Of a stretch of 64,000 bases of DNA, positions 26,821 through 36,883 are shown in pieces. Source of the DNA: Candidatus Methanoperedens sp. BLZ2 (GTDB lineage Archaea; Halobacteriota; Methanosarcinia; Methanosarcinales; Methanoperedenaceae); assembly GCF_002487355.1 (NCBI RefSeq), contig NZ_NTMG01000023.1, positions 1 to 64,000 on the forward strand. The letters run 5' to 3'. The position numbers and the translations under genes are program-made. Each line of letters begins with the position of its first letter. The first letter of the stretch is position 1. The notes beneath the pieces were generated by a model, which was given only the letters and a program-made list of their open reading frames with translations, did not search any database and had not been told where the DNA came from.

Positions 26821-29256
26821 TTAAAACAGTAAAGTTCCTCCTGAACCTGGTATAAATCCAGTTTCTAAATCATACCTATCTTTTAATTCTTCTATTGAAA
26901 CATAGGCTATCCCAGTTTCATTTTCAGGCTTAGGTGCCTTATTCTTGGGGATTGAAATTACATATTCATAGAAATCTTTTTTTATTTTTAAGAATTCATT
27001 TTTTCTTTCAATTGGATTTTTTAGTTCTTTTATCACCTTATATTGATTCCATACAGCTTTAGCAAAATAATCCAATTCGATAAATACATCGATTTTATAG
27101 TAGTCCTCTTGAATAAGTTTAAAGTTTTTATATAACTGTTCAAATTCTAATTTTTGGACAAATGAAAGAATCTTATTAGATACATCATCACTTCCACTGT
27201 CTTTGATTTTTTTAAAATAATTATTGCTTAAGGTTAAAAAGTAATTTTCATTTATTCTTTCAGGAGCTTCTTTGAGGACTTCTTTAGTTTTATCGATCAG
27301 AAAAGGTGAATAGATATATCTATAATATTCTTTATTCTCATCTTTCAGAATAAATAATTTTACCAGCCCTTTCTTCCCCTCTGAATAATTTCGATTGCAT
27401 CTTCCAGAAACTTGGTTTATTGAATCCATTGTTGAAAAATCACGATAAACAGTATCAACGTCAATATCCACACCAGCTTCAATAAGTTGAGTGCTGACAA
27501 TTATTTTTCGTGCTTTATTATTTCTTATATCGTTTATTCTATCAATACGTTGGCAAGGAGTAATGTTTGTGGAAAGATAATACAATTTTATGCCTGTAAT
27601 TTTTAATGATTCCAAATATTGATAAACACTTTTTGAAGAATTTATTGTATTAAGTACAATAAGAAAATTATTATCTTTATTTTCTTCAACATCACTTCTT
27701 ATGATTTCTTTAAAATTATTGAGAAGCAAAGGTTGAAGGTTTGGTATTAATTCAATTCTATCAAATTTATTAAAATAATATTTTTTATTTGTTACAAGTT
27801 CAACAATTTCTTTCTTGCTTTCATCAAAAATCAATGGCTGCGTCGCAGTCACAAAAATAAAATAAGTGTTGAAGCATTTTGAAAATAATGAGATAACTTC
27901 TTTGAATAAAAGCCAATATTCATGAGGAATTGATTGAACCTCATCAAGAATAACTATTGAATTTATAATGTTATGAAATTTTCTTAATGACCTATTTTTA
28001 TTTGAAATTAAAGAGTGAAAGAGTTGTATAAAAGTAGTTACAATTATTTCAGAGTTCCAGCCCTCAATTAGTAACAAACTTTCAGAAGTATCGTAATCAA
28101 CATTTTCATTGGTTTCATAAAAAATATCAGATAAATGGTGATGCTTCAATAAAATATCGGTTGTTGGAGTATAGCCCTGAACTTTTTTAAATACATCTTC
28201 AAAAACCTCGAAATTCTGATCTATAATACTTAAAAAAGGAAGTGAATATATAATTTTAGGCATGAAATTTCTTTCATTTATAATCTTATCCCTCAGTTTT
28301 AAAGAAAAAGATAATACAGTAAGTGTTTTTCCTGTTCCAGTCGGAACATTCAATGAATAAATATTATTATCTAAACTTAAGGTTTTTAATTCTCCTATAA
28401 CATCTGAATAAATCTCATTTCTGATAATATCCATTTTATTTTTTGGTTTATCATAGCCTTTGATTATCCGATAATTATCAACCAAATCTAAAGGAATCGC
28501 ATTGTTACGGTCAATTTCTTGAATACCCGATGCATCTAATTTGTCGGAATTTAAAAGAATAGAATAAAAAAGTTGAGTCAAAAGATAATATTGTAATCCA
28601 GGCGCATCCCCTTGGATGGATTTCTCATTTTGCAGATGATCAGAAAAAGTTCTTCTATTGCTTTTGATTTCTTTGATAATGCTTTTATAAGTACTAATAA
28701 ATTTAATTATATCAATATTTGGTAATAATTCCAAATAAATCAGTTTGAGCTCTTCTAAACACAGAGAATTAATTTGCCTGTTTAAGATTTCTACATTTTT
28801 ATCATCTAAGTCTAAGATTTCATTTGTTACATCTCCTAAATTTCCATGATGTTTTTTTACTGCAAAATAACCTAACATCGGTAAAAATTCAAATTTTAAA
28901 TCTTTAAGATATTCTTTTATAACAAAGTAAGTAAATAACGAAGAAAGTAGTCCATGTCTTGTTTCAGGATTATTTTTAAGCGAACTTTTTCGTTTTTCGT
29001 CTTTTTCATTTATATAATTTTGAAAATTAATTGTTCCTTTTCCAAAATCATGTGAAACCCCTGTTATAAATGAAAAGTTGGCCAAGATTTCATCATTTAA
29101 ATTGAAAATATTCGAGTTGATTTTCTTGGATTGTATAGTATTTTTACAAAATAATCCCACATTTCTAAGGTGATCAATTAAAAATTTATCCGGATGGGAT
29201 TTTAGATTAAAGAAAGATGATTGATTCATTAGTTTCCAATTCCCAATATCTATCAA
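26821..29256 (-). CDS. cas3: CRISPR effector helicase-nuclease Cas3
   Basis: 811 residues, fused HD nuclease and SF2 helicase. The HD domain (about 20-245) has an upstream His (DHLRNVG, H29), H69-D70 in SHDFGKG and H101. Walker A is PTGTGKT at 305-311, the DExH box is VILDEVQSIP, motif III FVTATQP and motif VI QVSGRCNR. Cas3 unwinds and degrades DNA marked by Cascade. Its start overlaps cas5 by 50 nt; M10 (29229) is an alternative start. All motifs look intact. It is notably A/T-rich like the neighbouring Cascade genes. Confidence 0.96.
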   Translation of the reverse strand: MIDIGNWKLMNQSSFFNLKSHPDKFLIDHLRNVGLFCKNTIQSKKINSNIFNLNDEILANFSFITGVSHDFGKGTINFQNYINEKDEKRKSSLKNNPETRHGLLSSLFTYFVIKEYLKDLKFEFLPMLGYFAVKKHHGNLGDVTNEILDLDDKNVEILNRQINSLCLEELKLIYLELLPNIDIIKFISTYKSIIKEIKSNRRTFSDHLQNEKSIQGDAPGLQYYLLTQLFYSILLNSDKLDASGIQEIDRNNAIPLDLVDNYRIIKGYDKPKNKMDIIRNEIYSDVIGELKTLSLDNNIYSLNVPTGTGKTLTVLSFSLKLRDKIINERNFMPKIIYSLPFLSIIDQNFEVFEDVFKKVQGYTPTTDILLKHHHLSDIFYETNENVDYDTSESLLLIEGWNSEIIVTTFIQLFHSLISNKNRSLRKFHNIINSIVILDEVQSIPHEYWLLFKEVISLFSKCFNTYFIFVTATQPLIFDESKKEIVELVTNKKYYFNKFDRIELIPNLQPLLLNNFKEIIRSDVEENKDNNFLIVLNTINSSKSVYQYLESLKITGIKLYYLSTNITPCQRIDRINDIRNNKARKIIVSTQLIEAGVDIDVDTVYRDFSTMDSINQVSGRCNRNYSEGKKGLVKLFILKDENKEYYRYIYSPFLIDKTKEVLKEAPERINENYFLTLSNNYFKKIKDSGSDDVSNKILSFVQKLEFEQLYKNFKLIQEDYYKIDVFIELDYFAKAVWNQYKVIKELKNPIERKNEFLKIKKDFYEYVISIPKNKAPKPENETGIAYVSIEELKDRYDLETGFIPGSGGTLLF

Positions 29257-29929
29257 CTTTTGCTGTTATTCCTTTTCCTTGAACACCGTTTCTTTCAAAC
29301 ATAACTTTTCTGTACTCCTTTAATGATCTATCCAGTTCCATTTCCGTTGGAATGGTTTCAGAAAAATATTCTCCATCTTCCAATTTGATTTCTTTGATCG
29401 AGTCAGTAGGGAGAGCAGAATCTAATTTTATAAACTCAGTGGATGATTTTTCTCTTATCGCTTTTTCTCCAATGAATTCAAAATTAGCAATATGTTCGGT
29501 GATTCCTAGACAGGGGGTATAGACGCATTTATGGTGCAAAAGCATAGAATTTACTTTGTTAAATATAATTGGATCTATATGATAGAAATATATTCTATAT
29601 TTTGCATCTTTCACAAATTCGAACCTTATTTGTGTTCGAGGGCTGTGGGCGCCTTTTTTGATTGGAATGAAATAATCATCCTTTGTGTTAATCAGATTTT
29701 CAGCTAATCTGACCTTTTTAATCGGATTCAGAATTCTAACTGCAATCTGCGCCTGTTGTTTTGAGAAATATTTCAAATATTCATCTTTTGGAAGACCTAA
29801 GATAGCCCCTATAAGCCCACTAATTGCTGTTCTTGGTGGAATTGAAAAAGAAAGAGGCGATGTTGTAGTATAGTATTTTCTAAAATGTGCATACTCACCC
29901 CAAACATCGAATACCAATATTTTATCCAT
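29207..29929 (-). CDS. cas5: Cascade subunit Cas5 (type I-B)
   Basis: 240 residues. N-terminal RAMP fold KILVFDVWGEYAHFRKYY followed by the Cas5 signature PPRTAISGLIGAILGLP. It binds the crRNA 5' handle and contacts Cas7.1 in Cascade. The gene lies 5 nt after cas7 and overlaps cas3. Length is typical for the Cas5h/5b branch. Confidence 0.95.
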   Translation of the reverse strand: MDKILVFDVWGEYAHFRKYYTTTSPLSFSIPPRTAISGLIGAILGLPKDEYLKYFSKQQAQIAVRILNPIKKVRLAENLINTKDDYFIPIKKGAHSPRTQIRFEFVKDAKYRIYFYHIDPIIFNKVNSMLLHHKCVYTPCLGITEHIANFEFIGEKAIREKSSTEFIKLDSALPTDSIKEIKLEDGEYFSETIPTEMELDRSLKEYRKVMFERNGVQGKGITAKVDRYWELETNESIIFL

Positions 29930-29934
29930 ATACC

Positions 29935-30978
29935 CTACGATGATAACTGCAGCGCTGGAATTCCAGTGGTTTTCAAGGCTTCATTAATCGTGATTTCTTT
30001 ACCTTCTAATTCAAATCTTGCTCTGTCATCAATTTGATATTCAACATTTTGAATTAAATCCTTTTTGTTTTTTAGGACATCGATTATTTTTGTAAGATTT
30101 ATCTTAACTTGAGATATGTCTCTCAACTCTTCATCAGGAACTTCTTTTACCAATGAAATCATACTATTGAGGTCCCCAATGTGGTAATTATTCTCTTTGT
30201 AATTCACTTTTATAAGCAGCCTCGGAACTTGACCCACTTTTGATCTGGATATCAAATTTTTTGTACCATTCCATATACCATCCAGAAGAAACTTTACATC
30301 ATCATCGGTAAGTTTTGTGTCTTTTGCAGCATTTTCATTTATGATTCCATAGAAGTTGATTAATGAGTAAAACAGAAAATCTTCTTCACGAAATGTTTTT
30401 TGCTCAGCACCCTTTTTTGAAGCGAATGCTCCAGTACCTCTGAAGTGTTTTATATATACTTTATGTAACGATCTACCTATCTTAAATTGAACTGGTCCAG
30501 TAAAAGTTAATGAGCTTGTTTGTTCCTTGCTTTCAGTTTGCTCCTTAATATCTTCTTTAGGTTTTTCGGTCTTTTTTCCTTTTTTAACCTTCAATTCCAA
30601 TGGAATTGTTGCTCCGAATAATCTAACGTCTATGCACTTCTTCAAGATTTCAGCGGTAGCTATTTCTTTTTGTTGCTGAAGTGTTTTGCCTTCTAATTCC
30701 GCAGAGGGAATATGTTTTAAGAAGTCCGATGCCCTCAACTTTGCGTCCTGAATATGTCCTTCTTCATCAGAGATCTCCCTCACAAAAATATCTTGTTTCT
30801 TAAAATTATATAAATAATCTCGGATAGTTCTCTTAAGCCTGACATCTGTTATAAGGTTGAGTCCAGTTTCTTCGTCAATTCTTGGTTTATTTTCATCCAA
30901 AGGATCTCCGTTTGGATTTGCATCTTTCACATCGTACAAAAATACGAGTTCTGACCTATTTGTAATTATATTGCTCAT
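29935..30978 (-). CDS. cas7: Cascade backbone subunit Cas7 (Csh2-like)
   Basis: 347 residues. Opens with SELVFLYDVKDANPNGDPL, the Csh2/Cas7 hallmark, and has TDVRLKRTIRDYL. A Lys/Glu-rich insert (about 125-150: VKKGKKTEKPKEDIKEQTE) is a loop outside the core. Several copies coat the crRNA spacer. It overlaps the end of cas8b by 23 nt and is followed by cas5. Confidence 0.95.
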   Translation of the reverse strand: MSNIITNRSELVFLYDVKDANPNGDPLDENKPRIDEETGLNLITDVRLKRTIRDYLYNFKKQDIFVREISDEEGHIQDAKLRASDFLKHIPSAELEGKTLQQQKEIATAEILKKCIDVRLFGATIPLELKVKKGKKTEKPKEDIKEQTESKEQTSSLTFTGPVQFKIGRSLHKVYIKHFRGTGAFASKKGAEQKTFREEDFLFYSLINFYGIINENAAKDTKLTDDDVKFLLDGIWNGTKNLISRSKVGQVPRLLIKVNYKENNYHIGDLNSMISLVKEVPDEELRDISQVKINLTKIIDVLKNKKDLIQNVEYQIDDRARFELEGKEITINEALKTTGIPALQLSS

Positions 30979-32899
30979 GTGTCTCCTCCGTTGTTGATCT
31001 AAATAGATTTGAGAGATTCATACCTAATACAAAATAAAAACTTATTTCATCATTTGACATTTTCCACCCTTCTCCAGATTGAACCATATATTTCCCAATT
31101 AAAAATTCCAGATTTTTATAATAATTTTTTCCATATTCTTCAAGCTTGTTTTGAATTTCGGGCAACAATTTCTTCACATGTTTTTCATCTAATTTCAATC
31201 CCTGAAGTTTTATTCTAAATGGCGTAGCTTTTCGATCATTGTATTGAATATTTAATAAATATTGCGTCAATACACCTTCTAAGAATATTGCTTTTTTCGA
31301 ATCTTTATTAAAGAAATCTGAAAATTCTTTAAACAAGGTATTTACTTTCTCCTCTAACTGTAAATTTGTTCCTTGCAGTAGGTTTGTGATGCTCTTTTCA
31401 TTCATATTTTTACCTCCGTTAAAATTGTCAAGAAGTTCTAACTCATTTAAATAAATAAGAAGTTGAAAACCTTTTAAGGTGAGATATTTTGTTGATTTTG
31501 TTTCATCTTGAAAATCTCTTCGAATTTTCTTAATTATTCCCCACATTAAAAATGAATAATCAATTTTCTTATTTGTAAAAATTTTATTTGTTATTTCAAG
31601 AAAATAAGTGCTTAAATCCTGTTCTATATTGCCCTTACCCTTAGAAGGATATTTTACAGCTTGAACGGTATTATCGATTGAACTCAAATCTGATTCCATT
31701 TTCCCCTTTCCTTTAGGATTGGGAAAAAATGAAAAAATGTTTCCAAAGTTGAATTCCAATGATTTACCTTCTTTCAATATGTATTCACTAAAAATGCCAA
31801 TTTTATCAACTTTTTCTTTGGCTTGGAAAAGTTTCTTTAATCGAGAAGGTAAAATATCTTCGATATATAGTAAAATCCTGAATGCAGAGTTATCTTTTTC
31901 ATAAATTAATAGATTATTATTAAAAAAATTTTCTTGTTCTGCAAGAATACTTAATATATCATCTTCATTAGCATCTAAAAGTCGAATATATTTCTTTTCA
32001 AACTTTGGATCTTTTCCTTTAAAATCCTCTAAAATTCTAAAAATGTCAACTCTTTTATTTTGATTTAAAAGTTTTGGAATGACAAAATAATCGAACCCAT
32101 AAAATCTGAATTTTGAATTTTCAAAGATGTATTTTTTCCCTCCTTCCAATGTTAAGGCACAATTCAAACATACAGGGTAATTTTTCCATGCCAATGATTG
32201 ATCGAATCCACCGCTAATAAATCCAGGCTTATCAACGGTATAGAATTCATAGGTTCCGACAAAACCAAATACCTCTTCGGACTTTTTTCTACAAACTGAA
32301 CAAACTTTATTAGTGGATTTGGATTCCTTTCCATATTTTTGATAATAACCTTTCGAAGTCTTTTCAAGTAAAATTCTTCTGAAAACTGGGAAGTCTCCGA
32401 TATACTGTTTTTCGGGAGAATAAATGAACACAGTTATTATGCTTGGATCCTTTTTATCAAGAGTATTATATTTAATTGTTAAATCCGATAAAATTGCATC
32501 TGTATTTGATTTTAAACAGTCGTTTAATCTCTTAAGAAATTCAATTTCCTCACCTATAAAGATGATTTGATTTTCTTTGGTAATATTCGTAAACCATTTA
32601 ATGGTCTTATTAGAAAAGGTCTTTTCAATATCTGTAATCCTGCTTGTGGGTGTTAAATCAGTTCCATTAGGAGCCCCTTGCTTATACAGATATTGCTTTA
32701 TCTTGCTTTTGCTGTATTCTTCTAATTCGATACCAACATATCCAAAACCATTTTCATTTTTATTAACTCTAATACCAAGAATATGTTTATAAGTGCCATT
32801 ACTATCTGGATCTTCAATTACGATATCCGTAGGGTCTTCTAATCGTCTTCCAGCCTTTTCAAGCGAGTATTCTCCGATCTCTTTTACAGCCTCAATCAA
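30956..32899 (-). CDS. cas8b: Cascade large subunit Cas8b (Csh1/TM1802 type)
   Basis: 647 residues. The zinc finger of the Csh1 family is visible as C200/C203 (VCSVCRKK) and C244/C247 (YPVCLNCALTLEGG). The rest is helical, as expected for the subunit that reads the PAM and recruits Cas3. It is the first gene of the cas8b-cas7-cas5-cas3 block. Its presence with cas7, cas5, cas3 and cas6 sets the subtype as I-B. A/T-rich TTATATATC at about 33065-33073, on the complementary strand, could be its promoter. Confidence 0.93.
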   Translation of the reverse strand: MIEAVKEIGEYSLEKAGRRLEDPTDIVIEDPDSNGTYKHILGIRVNKNENGFGYVGIELEEYSKSKIKQYLYKQGAPNGTDLTPTSRITDIEKTFSNKTIKWFTNITKENQIIFIGEEIEFLKRLNDCLKSNTDAILSDLTIKYNTLDKKDPSIITVFIYSPEKQYIGDFPVFRRILLEKTSKGYYQKYGKESKSTNKVCSVCRKKSEEVFGFVGTYEFYTVDKPGFISGGFDQSLAWKNYPVCLNCALTLEGGKKYIFENSKFRFYGFDYFVIPKLLNQNKRVDIFRILEDFKGKDPKFEKKYIRLLDANEDDILSILAEQENFFNNNLLIYEKDNSAFRILLYIEDILPSRLKKLFQAKEKVDKIGIFSEYILKEGKSLEFNFGNIFSFFPNPKGKGKMESDLSSIDNTVQAVKYPSKGKGNIEQDLSTYFLEITNKIFTNKKIDYSFLMWGIIKKIRRDFQDETKSTKYLTLKGFQLLIYLNELELLDNFNGGKNMNEKSITNLLQGTNLQLEEKVNTLFKEFSDFFNKDSKKAIFLEGVLTQYLLNIQYNDRKATPFRIKLQGLKLDEKHVKKLLPEIQNKLEEYGKNYYKNLEFLIGKYMVQSGEGWKMSNDEISFYFVLGMNLSNLFRSTTEETHEQYNYK

Positions 32900-33181
32900 T
32901 TCAAATCCTCCTCTTTCATAGGTACTCGCCCGCCCTCTTCCGCGCCCTCATTTCCATAATCCCGTCTCATCTTCACCCTTCCATCTTCCGACCGCGCATT
33001 CCACGAACGCCTTGCACCCTTTCGCAGCGTTCGCAGCCTGATACTATCCAAACGCCCCATCTCCTTATATATCTTTGGAAAGCGATGTGAAAGTGTTCTT
33101 GTGACTTTTGTGGTTATTAATTTCCAGAAAATGATTCAAAACATACTGTTTTACAGATTTAAATTCGTAAAAATAGTTGCA

Positions 33182-33427
33182 TTACCTGTAAACTTTCTTC
33201 CTGTTTTCAAACTTATGCAGGATCATAATATCGCCGTTTAGCTCATATAAAATCCGAAATGGTGGTATTCTAACACTACGAAGGGGAAAAAGCTCATATT
33301 TTAGTGGTTTTCCGATTTCCGGATTATCGATAATCTTCTGGATTAGCTTTTTTATCCTTTTTTGGATTTTCTTATCTCTTATCTTCCTTATATCTCCCTT
33401 AAACTCCTCTGTATAAATTAATTTCAT
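33182..33427 (-). CDS. RelE/ParE-type toxin
   Basis: 81 residues: LIYTEEFKGDIRKI, a basic helix pair KKIQKRIKKLIQKI, then NPEIGKPLKYELFPLRSVRIPPFRILYEL, the strand core of the RelE superfamily, ending in HKFENRKKVYR. Such toxins cut mRNA on the ribosome or poison gyrase. It overlaps its antitoxin by 4 nt. The pair lies just upstream of the cas8b promoter region. Confidence 0.85.
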   Translation of the reverse strand: MKLIYTEEFKGDIRKIRDKKIQKRIKKLIQKIIDNPEIGKPLKYELFPLRSVRIPPFRILYELNGDIMILHKFENRKKVYR

Positions 33428-33642
33428 ACCCAGACTTCATCAAGTTCATCAATAGTTTTCAGCTCATGTATTCTGCCTGCTTTTACATCATTTCTGGAGC
33501 TTTTTATCCCTTTCATTAGCTTTTCATCATTCAATATTTCGATCGTTTCTATCAAAGCTTCCAGTTCGTCTTTTAATTTCTTAAGATTATTAAAAGCATC
33601 AAAGCTTATTACCATCTTGTTTTGTGTAATGGTCTCTGGCAT
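33424..33642 (-). CDS. RelB-like antitoxin
   Basis: 72 residues, helical and acidic, with a C-terminal DVKAGRIHELKTIDELDEVW that matches the toxin-wrapping tail of archaeal RelB-type antitoxins. It is the first gene of the pair, overlapping the toxin gene by 4 nt. Identification rests mostly on position and the tail. Confidence 0.7.
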   Translation of the reverse strand: MPETITQNKMVISFDAFNNLKKLKDELEALIETIEILNDEKLMKGIKSSRNDVKAGRIHELKTIDELDEVWV

Positions 33643-33781
33643 AAATATCGACTATCTTCAATCTGTCTGTTGATATATATAGACTAATGGTTCTTCAAGC
33701 GATGAAGTCAAGAGAATATCTCGGAGTATATTAAAAAATATGTGCAGGGTCGGGATTTACCCGATCCCTCAAAAAAAATCT

Positions 33782-34777
33782 CTACTCTGGATTCAACCAC
33801 TTCATCATAGAACGAAGCTCTTTTCCGACCTTCTCAACCTGGTGCTCGTTCTCCTGTCTCTCAAGAGCATTGAGGACCGGCCTGTTGGCTCTGCTTTCAA
33901 GAACGAATTCTTTTGCAAATTCCCCGCTCTGGATCCTGCGAAGCGCCTCTTTCATGGCCTGTTTAGACAGTTCATTGATGATCTTTGGCCCGACGGTAAG
34001 GCCGCCGTACTCGGCAGTATTTGACACATAGTACCACATCTTGCTCAATCCGCCTTCATGAATGAGGTCAACTATGAGTTTCATTTCATGGAATGTTTCA
34101 AAATAAGCGATCTCAGGCTGGTATCCTGCTGCAACAAGTGTCTCGAATGCGGCTTTCATCAGACACGTCACTCCGCCGCAAAGATCAACCTGCTCACCGA
34201 AAAGATCGGTCTCTGTTTCTTCCTTGAATGTTGTTTCAAGCACGCCTGCTCTTGTTGCCCCAATTCCTTTTGCATAAGCCATGCCTATGTCCCTTGCTTT
34301 TCCCGTTGCATCCTGGTATATCGCAATGAGTGCGGGAACACCGTTGCCTTCTGTATATGTCCTGCGCACAAGGAAACCCGGACCTTTTGGTGCGACCATT
34401 ATTACATCAACGTCCTTTGGCGGAACGATCTGGTTATAATGGATATTAAATCCGTGCGAGAAACATAATGCTTTGCCCTTCTTCATATTCGGGGCGATCT
34501 CAGAAGCATAAATGGCACCCTGTATTTCATCGGGTACGAGCATCTGGATGACATCAGCTTTTTTTGCTGCTTCAGACATTGTCATGACCGTCAGGCCATC
34601 GGCTTTTGCCTGGGCCCATGATTCCCCATCTTGCCTGACACCGACAATTACATTCAGTCCTGAATCCTTCAGGTTCTGCGCCTGCCCTGCTCCCTGGCTG
34701 CCATAACCAATAACTGCAATCGTTTTCTTTTTCAATATTTTTGAATCTGCATCCTTGTCATAGTATATTTTAACCAT
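33782..34777 (-). CDS. ilvC: Ketol-acid reductoisomerase (class I)
   Basis: 331 residues. NADPH-binding [20 protein letters not shown], then the all-helical knotted domain with metal ligands in [12 protein letters not shown] and the [17 protein letters not shown] segment. It converts acetolactate to dihydroxyisovalerate in valine, leucine and isoleucine synthesis. Other ilv genes are not in the window, so it is a solitary gene here, transcribed away from ribH. Length and motifs are normal. Confidence 0.96.
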   Translation of the reverse strand: MVKIYYDKDADSKILKKKTIAVIGYGSQGAGQAQNLKDSGLNVIVGVRQDGESWAQAKADGLTVMTMSEAAKKADVIQMLVPDEIQGAIYASEIAPNMKKGKALCFSHGFNIHYNQIVPPKDVDVIMVAPKGPGFLVRRTYTEGNGVPALIAIYQDATGKARDIGMAYAKGIGATRAGVLETTFKEETETDLFGEQVDLCGGVTCLMKAAFETLVAAGYQPEIAYFETFHEMKLIVDLIHEGGLSKMWYYVSNTAEYGGLTVGPKIINELSKQAMKEALRRIQSGEFAKEFVLESRANRPVLNALERQENEHQVEKVGKELRSMMKWLNPE

Positions 34778-34882
34778 AATAGATACCTTCTTTGGCTTTC
34801 ATTACATTAATAAGGGATATAAATGTTTCACAATCCCTTTTTGTTCACAACACAAAATGAACTCTTACAAAACTGTAACGAA

Positions 34883-34922
34883 AAATATATAGATGTTCCA
34901 AATAATATAACCAATCAGGTGC
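34883..34922 (+). promoter_or_regulatory. Promoter and RBS of ribH
   Basis: AAATATATAG at about 34883-34892 is a good TATA box, and CAGGTG (34917-34922) precedes the ATG at 34927 by 4 nt. The spacing of about 35 nt leaves a very short leader. Confidence 0.5.
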
Positions 34923-34926
34923 CAAA

Positions 34927-35337
34927 ATGAGTATTAAATTAGGATTTGTTGTTTCAGAATTCAACCGTGATCTTACTATCCAGATGGAGACGCTCGGAAA
35001 AGAACATGCGGCGTTCCTTGGCGCCACAGTTGAAAAAATATATTATGTGCCTGGAGTTTTTGACATGCCCCTGGCCGTAAAAAAAATGGCGCAGGACAAA
35101 ACAATAGACGCAGTAGTAACCATTGGCTGCGTTATACAGGGGGCAACAAAACACGATGAAATCGTGATCCAGCATGCTTCAAGGAAAATCGCTGATCTTG
35201 CGCTTGAATTTTCAAAACCCATAACCCTGGGGATATCCGGTCCTGGGATGAGCAGGCTTGATGCCCATGAACGAGTGGAATATGGCAAAAGGGCGGTTGA
35301 AGCTGCTATTAAAATGGTAAAGATGCTACAACAGTAA
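34927..35337 (+). CDS. ribH: 6,7-dimethyl-8-ribityllumazine synthase
   Basis: 136 residues of the lumazine synthase fold: LGFVVSEFNRDLTIQME, VPGVFDMPLAVKKMA, and the phosphate/catalytic segment TIGCVIQGATKHDEIVIQH with the catalytic His. It joins ribulose-derived dihydroxybutanone phosphate to the ribitylamino pyrimidine in riboflavin and F420-related flavin supply. It is transcribed alone from a clear promoter. Confidence 0.95.
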   Translation: MSIKLGFVVSEFNRDLTIQMETLGKEHAAFLGATVEKIYYVPGVFDMPLAVKKMAQDKTIDAVVTIGCVIQGATKHDEIVIQHASRKIADLALEFSKPITLGISGPGMSRLDAHERVEYGKRAVEAAIKMVKMLQQ

Positions 35338-35424
35338 AACAACAGTAAAGCACAATACATTAAATTTGATAATAGTTCAATTTGAGTCATTGGAATTATG
35401 ATTCATTTATAGTTACCCAGCATA

Positions 35425-35465
35425 ACATATAAACACTCCAAAAACATAGTTATACATTAGGGAGG
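35425..35465 (+). promoter_or_regulatory. Promoter and RBS of the CBS-protein operon
   Basis: ACATATAAA at about 35425-35433 is a TATA candidate; GGAGG at 35461-35465 stands 9 nt before the ATG at 35475 and is the strongest Shine-Dalgarno in this part of the window. Confidence 0.55.
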
Positions 35466-35474
35466 ACTGAAAAC

Positions 35475-36023
35475 ATGGAAGTTAAAATGCCGGTGAAAGA
35501 AATAATGACCAGGAACGTTGTAACCATAGACATTAAATGTGATGTCCAGCAATTAGCAAAGAAAATGCTTACATACAAGGTTGGAAGCGTCATTATCACA
35601 GACAGGAAACAGCCAGTCGGTATAGTTACAGAGCGTGATATTGTCAAAAAGATCGTTTCAAAGAATTTAAGACCGGATGATATTTCCATTAAAGAATTAA
35701 TGACCACACCTCTTATTTCAATATCTTCGACAGATGACGTCACCGAAACGATGCATAAGATGGTGAAATTGGAGATACGGCGGTTGCCTGTAGTGGAAAA
35801 CGGGAGACTGATTGGTATTATTACGGATACTGATCTTCTTGCTGTTTCCGCTGAAATGGGCAGCATATTCTCAGATCTGATCAAGATGCACAGGGAAAAA
35901 ATATTTTCCATGGAGACAGAAGGACGGGTTTTTAAAGGTATCTGTGAGGATTGCGGATACATTTCAGATAACTTGTTAGAAGTAGAAGGAAAACTTCTCT
36001 GTGAGAGCTGCAGGGAAACCTAG
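35475..36023 (+). CDS. CBS-domain protein with a C-terminal zinc ribbon
   Basis: 182 residues. Two CBS motifs (about 7-60 and 70-125: VKEIMTRNVVTIDIK... GIVTERDIVKKIV; IKELMTTPLISIS... GIITDTDLLAVS) form one adenosyl-ligand-binding Bateman module. The tail (about 155-180) has C-x2-C ... C-x2-C (ICEDCGY, LLCESCRE), a zinc ribbon. CBS pairs usually bind AMP, ATP, SAM or similar and report energy or methyl status. First of five CBS genes leading to an RNA ligase. Ligand and target are unknown. Confidence 0.85.
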   Translation: MEVKMPVKEIMTRNVVTIDIKCDVQQLAKKMLTYKVGSVIITDRKQPVGIVTERDIVKKIVSKNLRPDDISIKELMTTPLISISSTDDVTETMHKMVKLEIRRLPVVENGRLIGIITDTDLLAVSAEMGSIFSDLIKMHREKIFSMETEGRVFKGICEDCGYISDNLLEVEGKLLCESCRET

Positions 36024-36100
36024 GACAGCAATTCGCAAAGGATTTTGAATAATTATTTATTAACATATAACATAATTATACATGATAAAAGGAGTATGTT

Positions 36101-36874
36101 ATGAAAGTTGAAGACGTAATGACCAAAAATCCTGTTTTTATACGGGATACGGATTTTATGACGCATGCGCGCCAGGTGATGCGGGACAGACATTACAGGA
36201 CCCTGCCAGTGGTCAATGCAAAAAAGAGGGTAATAGGGATACTGACAGAAAAAGAATTGTTGAATATATATTCCACCAAATCGAATGTAACTGTTGAAGG
36301 TTTCACATCAGAGTTCCCATACATATATCCGGAGATGGACATGATGGAAGCTGCTAAATTAATGATGGATGCAGGGATGGGACGTGTTCCTGTCCTGAAA
36401 TCGGGACAGGATATGACACTTGCAGGGATACTAAGTGTTGTTGACATTTTCAGGAACCTTAAGGTTGATAAAATACCTCACAAAAAGATCCATGAAATAA
36501 TGACCACAGATGTAATAACCAGTTCCAACAAAGACCACATATCCAAAGTCTGGCTGAACATGAAAGAAACAGGTCTGTCAGGATTTCCTGTGTTGAAAAA
36601 TGGAGAACTTGTGGGCATGGTAACACGGCGCAATATAATCAATGCCGGGTATGCCAGGATTGAAAGAGAAGACGAACAGGGAACAAAATCCACGATGTCG
36701 CCACCTGTTGAGAAGGTAATGAGCACTCCGGCATATACATTATCCCCTGAAGCAACGCTTGCGGAAGCAATACAGGCATTCATGAAACTTGACGTGGGGA
36801 GGATCTCAATAACAAATGACGGAAAACTTGTTGGCATAGTTGACAGGAACGATATAATTAAAGCATTCATCTAA
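36101..36874 (+). CDS. CBS-domain protein (four CBS motifs)
   Basis: 257 residues consisting only of CBS repeats: starts KVEDVMTKNPVFIRD, HKKIHEIMTTDVITSS and PPVEKVMSTPAYTLS mark successive units, each ending in a GI(L/V)x(E/R)... segment. Two Bateman modules result. No catalytic domain is fused. GGAG stands upstream of the ATG. Second gene of the operon; probably a cytoplasmic nucleotide-sensing protein. Confidence 0.85.
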   Translation: MKVEDVMTKNPVFIRDTDFMTHARQVMRDRHYRTLPVVNAKKRVIGILTEKELLNIYSTKSNVTVEGFTSEFPYIYPEMDMMEAAKLMMDAGMGRVPVLKSGQDMTLAGILSVVDIFRNLKVDKIPHKKIHEIMTTDVITSSNKDHISKVWLNMKETGLSGFPVLKNGELVGMVTRRNIINAGYARIEREDEQGTKSTMSPPVEKVMSTPAYTLSPEATLAEAIQAFMKLDVGRISITNDGKLVGIVDRNDIIKAFI

Positions 36875-36883
36875 AGGTGTTTT